Counted from the first letter of the stretch, positions 9,286-17,622 are shown. The stretch: DNA of 33,606 nucleotides from Megamonas sp. UBA1799 (GCA_002319815.1 DCFR01000056.1:1-33606), one strand, 5' to 3'. The notes: generated by a model from the sequence alone, not told the origin. Numbers and translations are program-made.

Positions 9286-9307
9286 GAAAATCTCCCCTAT
9301 ATAAAGC

Positions 9308-9332
9308 AAGGCACCTAACGTACAGGTGCCTT
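9308..9332. repeat. Perfect 9-bp inverted repeat between mreD and mrdA
   Basis: AAGGCACCT (9308-9316) and AGGTGCCTT (9324-9332) form a 9-bp stem with a 7-base loop. It fills most of the 59-base gap. No long T-run follows on the minus strand, so it is more likely an attenuator, an RNA-processing site or a stabilising hairpin than a full terminator. Confidence 0.7.
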
Positions 9333-9344
9333 AGCCAGACTGAC

Positions 9345-9839
9345 CTATTTTTTTTCTTTCATTCGTTCGCAGGTCAAATATACTAAATAATGTACCGGCA
9401 TTGCAAACACAATGTTATACAGCACCATCGGCACCAGAACTTGTTGCAAGTGAACCAGCAGATCAAAACGATACCCTAATAATACCATGAGCACCGCCAG
9501 AAGAAAATAGTTCAAAACGCTTGCCATCGCTACCGATAAAAGCGGCAAAAACAACTGTTCCTTAAACACCCGGTTAGAGAAGGCGCCGCAAACATAGCCA
9601 ATGACCATTTTACAAAAAATATTGGTGCCGAAAAAAGTTCCGGTCGCCAGATCCTGCAAAAGGCCGCACAGAAAACCGCACAGGACGCCTAAACGGCTAC
9701 CGCGTAAAAACGCAAAAGAAACAACAAAGGCCAATAGCAAATCAGCGCTGACCCCATGAAAAGCCAGCATTGGCAGCAACGCCGATTGAAAAACAAACAA
9801 AACTCCGACGATACCAGCCCAACAGCAAGCAAATTTCAT
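9345..9839 (-). CDS. mreD: Rod shape-determining membrane protein MreD
   Basis: A 164-residue, strongly hydrophobic protein with about five membrane helices, the usual size and character of MreD. MreD links MreB/MreC to the cell wall synthases. Its position directly after mreC, with a 4-base overlap of start and stop (9836-9839), is diagnostic because the sequence itself is poorly conserved. It ends with a short basic tail (CERMKEKK). Confidence 0.9.
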   Translation of the reverse strand: MKFACCWAGIVGVLFVFQSALLPMLAFHGVSADLLLAFVVSFAFLRGSRLGVLCGFLCGLLQDLATGTFFGTNIFCKMVIGYVCGAFSNRVFKEQLFLPLLSVAMASVLNYFLLAVLMVLLGYRFDLLVHLQQVLVPMVLYNIVFAMPVHYLVYLTCERMKEKK

Positions 9840-10765
9840 TTTTCCCCACCTGCCGATGACTCCGGCTGCGGTACCGGCGTTTCCGTTCCCGGCGTTTGCA
9901 CCGGAGGTTTCAGCGGTTCCGGCGGAGCCTCGCGGGAAGCAACAATAACCGCTACATCTTCCAGCTTTTGAAAATCAACGGCCGGCTCTAACAGAGCATA
10001 CTTCAACAGACCGCCGGCATCATTTTTCACCGAAGCGACCGTTCCGACAATCAGCCCTTTTGGATAAACACCGCCAAAGCCTGAGGTAACAATCACATCA
10101 CCCTCAACAATATCAGCATTGCGCGGTATATTGACCATACGCGGCTGCATCGGCACCGAAGGATCGCCCTCGACAATCCCCGCTACACGGGAACGCTGCA
10201 CCAACGTACCGACAGCGGCCCGCGGATCCAGTAAAAGTTCCACTTTAGAAGAAAACGGTCCGGCTTCAATCACGTTGCCAACCAGCCCGCGCTCTGTAAC
10301 CACGGCCATATCTTTCTGAACACCGTCGTTCGTTCCCCGATCAATAACGATCATTCCGGTCCAGCTGGCAGACTCCCGCCCGATCACCCGGCCAAACACC
10401 AGATCGAACTGAGTCACCGCCTGCTTATAGTTCAATAAAGAACGCAGACGGATATTTTCCGCAGCATATTCATTGGCCTGTATATTCTGTGCCCGCAACT
10501 GCTCGACTTCATTGCGCAGCATTTTATTCTGCTGATGCACAGTAAGGATATCCCAGATATTAGTTGTAACATCTTGCACCTGATTACCTGCCCAGGAAAA
10601 CGCCCTCTGAAACGGAGTAAAAGCAGCCGTCACTGCCCGGCTGCTAAAAGGAACCGAAAATCTGCCGCGAGCGGCAAAGAAGATAATACAAAACACGCTC
10701 ACTGCGACAAAAACAAGAATCCATATCGTACGACCGGAATCCCGATCCCTTCTGACCTTACTCAT
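9836..10765 (-). CDS. mreC: Rod shape-determining protein MreC
   Basis: MreC is a periplasmic scaffold that activates PBP2/RodA. The 309 residues begin with a basic cytoplasmic stretch and one membrane helix (about residues 12-32). A coiled coil (about 75-110, KMLRNEVEQLRAQN) and the beta-barrel MreC domain follow (GRVIGRESASWTG, GLVGNVIEAGPFSSKVELLLDP, VTSGFGGVYPKGLIVGTV). The last 30 residues are Pro/Glu-rich and probably disordered. Overlaps of 4 bases with both mreB and mreD indicate coupled translation. Confidence 0.95.
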   Translation of the reverse strand: MSKVRRDRDSGRTIWILVFVAVSVFCIIFFAARGRFSVPFSSRAVTAAFTPFQRAFSWAGNQVQDVTTNIWDILTVHQQNKMLRNEVEQLRAQNIQANEYAAENIRLRSLLNYKQAVTQFDLVFGRVIGRESASWTGMIVIDRGTNDGVQKDMAVVTERGLVGNVIEAGPFSSKVELLLDPRAAVGTLVQRSRVAGIVEGDPSVPMQPRMVNIPRNADIVEGDVIVTSGFGGVYPKGLIVGTVASVKNDAGGLLKYALLEPAVDFQKLEDVAVIVASREAPPEPLKPPVQTPGTETPVPQPESSAGGEK

Positions 10766-11802
10766 TGCCTTAACTTCTTCGTGGTCATCACTACGCGTTT
10801 CAGCAGCTCAATATTTTCCAAAGATTTTCCCGTGCCTTCGCCGACACAGGACAAAGCATCTTCCGCCACCAGCACCGGCATTCCTGTCTCGCGGCTGAGC
10901 AGCTTGTCCAGATTCGTCAGCAGCGCACCGCCACCAGTCATCATAATCCCATGATCCATAACATCGGCGGCTAATTCCGGCGGCGTCTTCTCCAAAGTGC
11001 CCTTCACCGCATCAATAATCTTAAAAATCGGCTCATCCAGAGCCTCGCGCACTTCACTCGCCCGGATCGTCAGAGTTTTCGGCAATCCGCTGACCAAATC
11101 GCGACCGCGAATATCCATTGTTTTATCCGCTTCCGGGGCAACAATAGCCGACCCAATCGTAATTTTGATCTCTTCCGCCGTACGTTCGCCGATCATCAGA
11201 TTATACAGGCGTTTAATATACTGTACAATCGAAGCGTCCATCTCATCACCGCCGATCCGGATGGACCGGCTCGTAACGATACCGCCCAGCGAAATGACGG
11301 CAATCTCTGTCGTGCCGCCGCCAATATCGACAACCATACTGCCCGTTGCTTCCTCAACCGGCAAACCGGCACCAATCGCCGCCGCCATCGGCTCCTCAAT
11401 CAGATATGCTTCTCTGGCGCCCGCTTGCTGCGCCGCATCGATAACCGCGCGCTTTTCCACCTCGGTCACGCCCGACGGAACGCCGACGACCACACGAGGC
11501 CGCACAAAAGATTTCGTATTCATAGCTTTACGAATAAAATACTTCAGCATCGCCTGCGTTACATCAAAATCAGCGATAACGCCATCCTTCATCGGACGAA
11601 TCGCCACAATATTACCTGGAGTACGGCCGATCATACGTTTTGCTTCTTCACCGACAGCCAGCACTTCACCATTTTCACTCTTTATTGCTACTACGGACGG
11701 CTCCCTGAGCACAATGCCTTTACCTTTGACATGTACTAACGTATTCGCGGTCCCCAGATCAATTCCCATATCACGCGACAAACCACCAAAAAGACTCCAC
11801 AT
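10762..11802 (-). CDS. mreB: Rod shape-determining actin MreB
   Basis: Bacterial actin that forms membrane-bound filaments guiding the elongation machinery. The 346 residues show the actin-fold ATP-binding motifs: DMGIDLGTANTLV (phosphate 1), VVDIGGGTTEIAV (phosphate 2) and the adenosine motif MMTGGGALL. The ATG at 11800-11802 (MWSLFGG) is chosen as the conserved MreB start. The frame is open for 10 more codons, but that would put the GGAAGGAG site inside the gene. It heads the mreBCD-mrdA-minCDE unit. Confidence 0.97.
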   Translation of the reverse strand: MWSLFGGLSRDMGIDLGTANTLVHVKGKGIVLREPSVVAIKSENGEVLAVGEEAKRMIGRTPGNIVAIRPMKDGVIADFDVTQAMLKYFIRKAMNTKSFVRPRVVVGVPSGVTEVEKRAVIDAAQQAGAREAYLIEEPMAAAIGAGLPVEEATGSMVVDIGGGTTEIAVISLGGIVTSRSIRIGGDEMDASIVQYIKRLYNLMIGERTAEEIKITIGSAIVAPEADKTMDIRGRDLVSGLPKTLTIRASEVREALDEPIFKIIDAVKGTLEKTPPELAADVMDHGIMMTGGGALLTNLDKLLSRETGMPVLVAEDALSCVGEGTGKSLENIELLKRVVMTTKKLRQ

Positions 11803-11928
11803 TTTTTCCAAAAACTCCTTCCTGAATATCAAATCAAATGATTACAAGTATTATTTTACCATACCTTGTTCCTTTAGGGAAATCCTTTTCGACTCCTTCC
11901 TGATTATTTTTATGCCGTGTGAACCACT

Positions 11929-11957
11929 GTTATATGCGACCAACCGGCAGAAAACAA
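11929..11957 (-). promoter_or_regulatory. Candidate promoter of mreB
   Basis: On the minus strand TTGTTT (11952-11957) and TATAAC (11929-11934) are spaced by 17 bases, about 130 bases upstream of mreB. A second possible start nearer the gene has an extended -10, TGGTAAAAT. A long leader between them and mreB has no obvious ORF. Confidence 0.45.
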
Positions 11958-11959
11958 TA

Positions 11960-12166
11960 GAGCCCCTCTTTTATATTTTATAATACACTATCTTATGGAA
12001 AAAACAAGGAAAGCTGCAAAAATGCCGATAAATTATTTAAAAACCCTCTTTCTTACGATCCTGCTGCCAAGATCTCTTCATTCCCGTCCGAAAATTAGCA
12101 ATGGTTCCAACGCCCCCTTCCATTTTCATAGGACTGTGATAAACTAAAATTGCCGCAGCGTAATAG
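11960..12166. other. Intergenic DNA between mreB and the plus-strand island
   Basis: About 200 AT-rich bases where mreB and the plus-strand genes diverge. Stop codons interrupt the plus-strand frames here, and I see no convincing gene, repeat or terminator. It is the likely left border of whatever event placed the plus-strand genes between mreB and radC. Confidence 0.5.
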
Positions 12167-12277
12167 ACAAAAACCACGCAGCGGCAGAGAACATTCGATC
12201 GGAACCAGATCTCTTGTTATACGAAAACCGCCACGGCCGATGGCAGCATTGTCTTCGCCTGCCTCCGCATCAACCGT

Positions 12278-12559
12278 ATGGCGAAAACCTATGAACCCTT
12301 GAAAACTATCAGTATCAGCAAAGATAAACGTTCCATCAGCCAAATGTCCTCTGCCGGCTTTGCCTATCCTATCCAAAACGATCCCTCGGTAAAAGCGGCT
12401 TATGATTTTCTTCTGCCGTACTGTCAGAAAAACGACGCGGCGATCACCGCCAATGCCGGGAAAACGCCCCGCGTCGACGGGCTGGAAATTCCATCGCCAA
12501 CCGCCGATGCTCCAGCTGACGAAGAATCACTTCCCAATATTCAGCCCGAAACGGTATAA
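12278..12559 (+). CDS. Hypothetical ORF, probably a 5'-truncated gene
   Basis: A 93-codon ORF if begun at the first ATG. The same frame stays open upstream to a TAG at 12164-12166, and the stretch 12191-12277 reads like genuine coding sequence (balanced amino acids, G/C-ending codons: YTKTATADGSIVF, then CLRINRMAKTYEPL), yet it has no ATG, GTG or TTG. No Shine-Dalgarno site precedes the ATG at 12278. This suggests the surviving 3' part of a longer gene. The C-terminal 30 residues are acidic and Pro-rich. No family recognised. Confidence 0.4.
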   Translation: MAKTYEPLKTISISKDKRSISQMSSAGFAYPIQNDPSVKAAYDFLLPYCQKNDAAITANAGKTPRVDGLEIPSPTADAPADEESLPNIQPETV

Positions 12560-12585
12560 CCGATACTTTTAATGAAAGGAGTCTG

Positions 12586-12906
12586 ATGATCTTGCTGCCA
12601 CCCGAACTTATTGAACAATATGCTATGAATGCTGCCGAAATCACGTTTTTTAGCGAACTCATAAGACAAGGGGATCCCTTCCCAGGAGAATTCCAACTGG
12701 ACCGGCTGCCGTCGCATGCGTTTGCGGTATATTATGAGGGGCTGCCTCTGGGAAATATTAATTTATGGCAAAAGCCTTATATGATGCAGTATCAGGTAAA
12801 CCGGCAGGAAGTCCGCACCGTACGAAAACCTGATCTGAAAAAGTGCCTGCAAAATATTCATCAATGGCTGCAATATATCCGCATCGTCCAAGCCTCTTTA
12901 GCCTGA
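12586..12906 (+). CDS. Hypothetical protein, 106 residues, next to DUF1848
   Basis: Small cytoplasmic-looking protein without a signal peptide or membrane segment. The ATG follows AAAGGAG by a few bases. The sequence is rich in aromatic residues and Gln (FAVYYEGLPLGN, QKPYMMQYQVNRQEV) and ends in a short helix-like stretch. I do not recognise a family. It ends 9 bases before the DUF1848 gene, so the two are very probably one transcript, and it may serve as that protein's partner. Confidence 0.7.
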   Translation: MILLPPELIEQYAMNAAEITFFSELIRQGDPFPGEFQLDRLPSHAFAVYYEGLPLGNINLWQKPYMMQYQVNRQEVRTVRKPDLKKCLQNIHQWLQYIRIVQASLA

Positions 12907-12915
12907 GGCTCGAAT

Positions 12916-13932
12916 ATGAAAACATTGGGTTGGGAAAAAATATGGATCAAAACGGACCAAGGAGAAAAAATTGCAGCCATAGCCCCTGTCATTATATCGG
13001 CCAGCCGCGCTACGGATATACCAGCCTTTTATGCCGATTGGTTTATGCATCGTCTGAAGGCAGGCTACTGCAAATGGATAAATCCATTTAATCAGCAGCC
13101 GCAGTATATAACTTTCCAGAAAACACGCGCCATTGTATTTTGGAGCAAGAACCCCGCCCCTATAATAAAGTACCTGCCCTGGCTTGACCGAAATCGGATA
13201 AACTATTATTTTACTTATACCGTCAATGATTATGAGAACGAAGGAATGGAGCCCGGCGTCCCGCCGCTAAAAAATCGACTGGAAACTTTTATCCGTCTGG
13301 CCGGCTTAATCGGCAAAGACCGGGTCATCTGGCGCTTTGACCCGCTCCTTTTAACGGACCGGATTTCCATCGATACATTGATCGAAAAGATTCGGCGCAT
13401 TGGCGACCAACTGTACCCCTATACCAATACATTGGTTATTAGCTTCGCCGATATTACTGCCTATCGCAAAGTGGAAAACAACTTGAAACGCGCCGGCATA
13501 AATTACCGGCCGTTCACTGCAGCCGCGATGAACGAAACTGCAGAAAAACTGCAGCGGCTGAACAAAAAATGGCAGCTGACGATTGCTTCCTGTGCCGAAC
13601 CCATCAACCTGCAAAAATATGGCATACAAGCCAACAAATGCATTGATGACGACTTAATGATCCAATGTTTTTCTTCCGATGCAAAATTGATGAATTTTCT
13701 TGGCTGGCCGTCGGTCGAAGCGGACTTATTTACGGCCAACGAATACGCCCGCCGCCCGGGCTTAAAAGATCCCGGCCAACGCGCGGCCTGCGGTTGTATC
13801 CTGAGCAAGGACATTGGTCAGTACAATACCTGTATGCACCTTTGTGCCTATTGTTACGCCAATACCGCCCCGGAAATTGTAAAAGCCAATTACGCCCGGC
13901 GACAGCCTTTTGCCGATTCCATTCTCAAATAA
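12916..13932 (+). CDS. DUF1848 family protein (radical SAM-like, Cys-rich C-terminus)
   Basis: A 338-residue member of DUF1848. The N-terminal signature ISASRATDIPAFY and the following WINPFN and VFWSKNPAP segments are typical, as are VIWRFDPLL and SFADI. The C-terminus carries five clustered cysteines (C292, C294, C306, C310, C313) ending in CAYCYAN, which resembles an iron-sulfur site placed at the opposite end from classical radical SAM proteins. Function is not established to my knowledge. The start ATG has a weak ribosome binding site (GAGGCTCG), consistent with coupling to the upstream 106-residue gene. It converges on radC across a strong hairpin. Confidence 0.88.
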   Translation: MKTLGWEKIWIKTDQGEKIAAIAPVIISASRATDIPAFYADWFMHRLKAGYCKWINPFNQQPQYITFQKTRAIVFWSKNPAPIIKYLPWLDRNRINYYFTYTVNDYENEGMEPGVPPLKNRLETFIRLAGLIGKDRVIWRFDPLLLTDRISIDTLIEKIRRIGDQLYPYTNTLVISFADITAYRKVENNLKRAGINYRPFTAAAMNETAEKLQRLNKKWQLTIASCAEPINLQKYGIQANKCIDDDLMIQCFSSDAKLMNFLGWPSVEADLFTANEYARRPGLKDPGQRAACGCILSKDIGQYNTCMHLCAYCYANTAPEIVKANYARRQPFADSILK

Positions 13933-13968
13933 TATACCAATGGGAACATTCATAAAAAATACGCCTGT

Positions 13969-14019
13969 AAAGAACAAAGGATACTGTCGTTATGAACGCG
14001 ACAGTATCCTTTGTTCTTT
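13969..14019. terminator. Bidirectional terminator made of a perfect 21-bp inverted repeat
   Basis: The arms 13969-13989 and 13999-14019 are perfectly complementary, with a 9-base loop. Each arm has an A-rich outer part on one strand and a T-rich part on the other, the layout of a terminator serving both directions. It lies between convergent DUF1848 and radC. The right arm is the last coding part of radC (KEQRILS) and the loop contains the radC stop codon. Confidence 0.9.
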
Positions 14020-14685
14020 CAATGAAACGAACTTATTATCACCGATGATCACATGGTCTAAAACGGGAATATCCATAATTTTTCCCACTTTCATCAACTG
14101 CCTGGTCACAGAAATATCTTCCTCACTGGGAGAAGGATCACCGCTCGGATGATTATGCAACAAAATAATAGATGCCGCCGCCTGCTGAATCGCCACCCGG
14201 AAGACCTCCCGCGGATGAACAATGGAAGCAGACAAACTCCCTACCGATATAATCGGCATCCCCAGTACATGATTTTTGGTATTTAGCAGCATAATCGCAA
14301 AATGTTCCCGCAGCTCATAACGAAAATGCGGCATGGCATAAGCGGCAACATCTTCCGGACCGTGAATGACATCGCGTACTTCCGCCGCCTTGAAAGCAAT
14401 GCGCCGCCCCAGTTCCACCGCCGCCAGGACCGTCGCCGCCTTAGCCATGCCGATTCCCTTGACGCCGGCCAGTTCTTCCGGCGCCATATGTACTATAGAA
14501 ACGAGCCCGCGATCTTTATATTTAGCCAAAATTTCCTCTGCTAAATGCAAAACCGACTGCGTTTTCGTCCCGGTACGCAGCAAAATTGCCAGAAGTTCAA
14601 CATCGCTCAAAAGCGATGCCCCGCCCGCCAGCAGTTTTTCCCGTGGCCGTTCATCCGCCGGCAGATCTCTTACCATTGCTGCCAT
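13990..14685 (-). CDS. radC: RadC/JAB-domain (MPN-like) protein
   Basis: The 231 residues show the RadC layout: an N-terminal UPF0758 helix-hairpin-helix-like part (ELAGVKGIGMAKA, about 71-83) and the C-terminal JAB/MPN metal site HNHPSGDPSPSEED (His177, His179, Asp190). The historical DNA-repair role of RadC has not held up and its biochemical function is uncertain. In Firmicutes it is commonly encoded next to maf and mreB. Here that order is broken by the DUF1848 island. The start overlaps the 3' end of maf by 16 bases. Confidence 0.93.
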   Translation of the reverse strand: MAAMVRDLPADERPREKLLAGGASLLSDVELLAILLRTGTKTQSVLHLAEEILAKYKDRGLVSIVHMAPEELAGVKGIGMAKAATVLAAVELGRRIAFKAAEVRDVIHGPEDVAAYAMPHFRYELREHFAIMLLNTKNHVLGMPIISVGSLSASIVHPREVFRVAIQQAAASIILLHNHPSGDPSPSEEDISVTRQLMKVGKIMDIPVLDHVIIGDNKFVSLKEQRILSRS

Positions 14686-15245
14686 AGCTGCATCCCTGCC
14701 TTTCCGGCTAAAACCGATAAAAGATGCAGCGGCAACCCTACCACATTGGAATAGGACCCGTCAATACGCACGACAAAAGTAGCCGCCCGCCCCTGAATCG
14801 CATACGCTCCCGCCTTATCCAGCGGTTCGCCGGTCGCAACATATCGGGCGATCACGGCATCGGTGAGCGGTGCAAAATATACTTTGGTAATCGCCGCGTC
14901 CTGCCAGAGTTTCTTCCCCTGCACTAAAGCCACCCCGGTAGAAACTGTATGCATGCGTCCCGATAAAACATGCAGCATTCTTTCCGCATCGGCCGCATCG
15001 GCCGGTTTGCCAAAAATGTCGCCGTCAATCGAAACCACCGTATCGACGCCGAGCACAAAATCATCGGCGGCACAGTGCGCCGCTACATCGAATGCTTTAC
15101 GAGAAGCATTTTCCCGCACCAGCGACACAGGATTCATCGACGGATCGCTGAGTTCCTCTGCCTGCCCAGGCTGCACCCGAAACTTACAGCCAATCTGCTG
15201 CAGCAATTCCTGCCGTCGGGGAGAAGCTGAAGCTAAAATAAACAT
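14670..15245 (-). CDS. maf: Maf-like nucleotide pyrophosphatase
   Basis: Maf proteins hydrolyse non-canonical or surplus nucleoside triphosphates (dTTP/UTP type) and have been linked to septum arrest in Bacillus. The 191 residues begin MFILASASPRRQELL with the SASPRR motif at 6-11, followed by VLGVDTVVSIDGDIFGKP and the late AYAIQGRAATFV segment. The ATG at 15243-15245 is chosen because it begins at the conserved N-terminus behind GGAGGCGGG. The frame is open 17 codons further up. It overlaps radC and follows the DUF4321 gene by 16 bases. Confidence 0.94.
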   Translation of the reverse strand: MFILASASPRRQELLQQIGCKFRVQPGQAEELSDPSMNPVSLVRENASRKAFDVAAHCAADDFVLGVDTVVSIDGDIFGKPADAADAERMLHVLSGRMHTVSTGVALVQGKKLWQDAAITKVYFAPLTDAVIARYVATGEPLDKAGAYAIQGRAATFVVRIDGSYSNVVGLPLHLLSVLAGKAGMQLWQQW

Positions 15246-15261
15246 GTCCCGCCTCCATTCC

Positions 15262-15534
15262 TTAGTACCGGCGAAATAAAACAATGGCCAGCACAATACC
15301 CAAAATACTCATCAGGTTCGGCGCAAACGCCAAGCTGAAAGTAAAACGAAGCACATAGAGATTTACCGTCACCGGCTGCATATCAAACACAGGATAGGTT
15401 TGCACCAAATAAGGAATTACCCCCTGCAGCGCGGCCACATTGCGCAATAGTTCCCCTAAAATACCGCCCAGAATAGCGCCAATCACTACAAATAAAATAC
15501 AGGTCCCATAACTTCGGCCAAATTTACTCAACAT
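15262..15534 (-). CDS. DUF4321 family small membrane protein
   Basis: A 90-residue protein with two hydrophobic helices, near residues 11-30 (CILFVVIGAILGGILGELL) and 70-86, separated by an extracytoplasmic loop. The pattern and its place immediately before maf match the DUF4321 family of Clostridia and Negativicutes, for which no function is known. It is likely co-transcribed with maf and radC, and may belong to the cell-envelope theme of this neighbourhood. Confidence 0.8.
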   Translation of the reverse strand: MLSKFGRSYGTCILFVVIGAILGGILGELLRNVAALQGVIPYLVQTYPVFDMQPVTVNLYVLRFTFSLAFAPNLMSILGIVLAIVLFRRY

Positions 15535-15623
15535 GCTTCCTCCAGACTGTTCTTCTATTATTCACGTTCTTAAAATAATTAAATTCCACCTATAAAATGA
15601 AACTCCTGCCAAAAAAACTGACA

Positions 15624-16439
15624 TTACCCTTTATGACCCAAATAAATACGAGCAGCATTAGCAAAAAATACTTGTTCCCAATATTCGGGCGGAATAATAT
15701 GTTTGGTAAACGCAATGTAATCGCCCAAATTTGCCAAAGGCCAATCGGTACCGAACATAAGACGATCATACGCCTGCGTATATTCAATCCATCCCCTGAG
15801 CTGATCAATATAGCGGGCGGCCCGTTGGAAAAAATCCGTCATATCCGATATTTTTCCTTCCAATAACCCCGACAAGTCCGCTGCGACGTTAGGATTTTTT
15901 TCAATGACCGCCGCTGCATCAGCCAGCCAGGGATTGCCAAAATGACACATAACAAACTGCACCTTCGGATATTTTACCGCCGCCTCATCCAGCACCAGCG
16001 GATGACTATATTTTAAAAGCCCCTCCCGGTTTGCCGTTTGCCCCATATGAACTGCTACCGGTTTATGATATTTCTCGGCCAAACGATAAAAAGGCGCCAG
16101 ACGATCATCGGCCACATAAAAACGATTATACCCCGGATATAATTTAATGCCCACGCAGGTTTCTCGCTTTAAATTTGCTTCAACCAATTCAGCCTGCTGT
16201 TCAATCGCATCCGGATCAAACACGAACCGATCCAGCCCGATACAATAACGTAAAAAATCAGGATAAACGTGCGTCTCCGGCTCCAAAGTCCGATTGCTCA
16301 TAACAATGCCATACTGAATGCCATACTTGGCATACGCCTGCTGCAAATGTTCCGCCGTGTTTTCATGCCCGGCGGCGCGAGCCAATTCATCAAAACCGGG
16401 CCAATTGCAAAAATGCAAATGCGCATCAATAATTTTCAT
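15624..16439 (-). CDS. Amidohydrolase family (Amidohydro_2) metal-dependent hydrolase
   Basis: A 271-residue TIM-barrel hydrolase of the PF04909 type. It begins MKIIDAHLHF with the metal-binding HxH at His7/His9, has a second metal region in VAVHMGQT and MCHFGNPW, and the catalytic Asp in FGTDWPL. Relatives include decarboxylases and lactonases acting on small carboxylated compounds; the substrate here cannot be told. The ATG at 16437-16439 sits 7 bases after GAGGGGG, so it is preferred to the start 8 codons upstream. It is flanked by short gaps on both sides. Confidence 0.85.
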   Translation of the reverse strand: MKIIDAHLHFCNWPGFDELARAAGHENTAEHLQQAYAKYGIQYGIVMSNRTLEPETHVYPDFLRYCIGLDRFVFDPDAIEQQAELVEANLKRETCVGIKLYPGYNRFYVADDRLAPFYRLAEKYHKPVAVHMGQTANREGLLKYSHPLVLDEAAVKYPKVQFVMCHFGNPWLADAAAVIEKNPNVAADLSGLLEGKISDMTDFFQRAARYIDQLRGWIEYTQAYDRLMFGTDWPLANLGDYIAFTKHIIPPEYWEQVFFANAARIYLGHKG

Positions 16440-16548
16440 AAGATAACCCCCTCGCCTATACAAATCCTTCCAGCCTTATTATAACATGCTGCCGACAAAA
16501 ACGCCGCCAATCAAATTCCCGACGACAATCTCTGTTCCGATAGAAAAT

Positions 16549-17622
16549 CTATGACCGAACCGCCCAGCGCAGTTTCGTCGAATGCGCCCGGCTGTTGCGG
16601 CTGCATTCCTCCGCCGACGGTCTTATGACATCCCGGGCAATCGCCTGATACAGCCCCTCGCGATAAAATTCCTTAAAGGCTTTCTTGACCAAGCGGTCCT
16701 CACCGGAATGAAAGGTCAGGATAACAACCCGGCCGCCCGGCGCCAAAACCCCCGGCAATTTTGACAAGAAATCATATAAAACTTCATATTCATGATTCAC
16801 ATCAATCCGCAAAGCTTGAAACGTCCGGGCGCTTGACTTGCGAACAGCTTCCCAGCATTCCGCTGCCGGGACGACTGCCTGCAGTGCTTTTTCAACCGCC
16901 GCATGCAATTTTCCTGTCGTATTGATCACCACGCCGCGCGCTTGCTCCGCAGCAATCTGACGAGATATTTCATGGGCAAACGGCTCATCGGCATTTTCCC
17001 GCAGCATAGCCTCGATAGCATCCGACCGCATTTCCTGCAATCGCATCGCCGCCGAAACGCCGCGCGCAGGATTCATGCGCAGATCCAACGGGCCGTCACT
17101 TTTATAGGAAAACCCTCGCTGAGGATTATCTATCTGCATCGAAGAAACGCCTAAATCCGCTAGAATAAAGTCGAACAGACCAACTTCTGCCGCTAAAGCA
17201 TCGACCTCTGCAAAATTCATCTGACGGACGGAAAGAATATCGGCTCCATAACCTTTCTTTTCTAGGCGCAGCCGCGTTTTTTCCGATTCGATAGGATCAA
17301 CATCTGTTGCATAGATATGCCCCTGCTGCTGAAGCTGCTCCAGCATCGCCTCGGTATGCCCGCCATAGCCCAGCGTAGCATCCATCCCCTGTTCTCCCGG
17401 CTGGATTTTCAATATTTTCAAAATCTCCGGTACTAAAATTGGAATGTGCATTCCGGCCGGCGTACTGCCCTTCTCCCGTACATGAGCCACCGTATCTGCA
17501 TACTTGTCCGGATTCAACTCCTTATATTTCTCCTGAAAATGACGCGGATACTTGCCTGTATAACGAACCCGCCGCTTATGTAAAGCTTCGGAACTCTCTC
17601 CTTGTGCATTGCAATCCTTCAC
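16549..17622 (-). CDS. rsmH: RsmH-like 16S rRNA methyltransferase, N-terminally extended form
   Basis: RsmH methylates N4 of C1402 in 16S rRNA. This 357-residue protein has the family motifs: HIPILVPEIL, MDATLGYGGHTEAML (SAM site), ATDVDPIE, LADLGVSSMQID, RTFQALRIDVN and the C-terminal SRAHSTKLR. It differs from the usual protein of about 310 residues by an added basic N-terminus (RRVRYTGKYPRHFQEKYKEL). It lies outside a dcw cluster (no mraZ, ftsL or ftsI nearby), so it is likely the paralogous form seen in some Clostridia and Negativicutes. The start is a GTG behind AAGGGG. Whether the target is still C1402 is unknown. Confidence 0.88.
   Translation of the reverse strand: MKDCNAQGESSEALHKRRVRYTGKYPRHFQEKYKELNPDKYADTVAHVREKGSTPAGMHIPILVPEILKILKIQPGEQGMDATLGYGGHTEAMLEQLQQQGHIYATDVDPIESEKTRLRLEKKGYGADILSVRQMNFAEVDALAAEVGLFDFILADLGVSSMQIDNPQRGFSYKSDGPLDLRMNPARGVSAAMRLQEMRSDAIEAMLRENADEPFAHEISRQIAAEQARGVVINTTGKLHAAVEKALQAVVPAAECWEAVRKSSARTFQALRIDVNHEYEVLYDFLSKLPGVLAPGGRVVILTFHSGEDRLVKKAFKEFYREGLYQAIARDVIRPSAEECSRNSRAHSTKLRWAVRS

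Noticed and set aside
9286..9309. TTG start for PBP2 at 9309
   Set aside because: The GTG at 9285 has GGGGAG at a proper distance. The TTG codon lies in the inverted repeat without a ribosome binding site.
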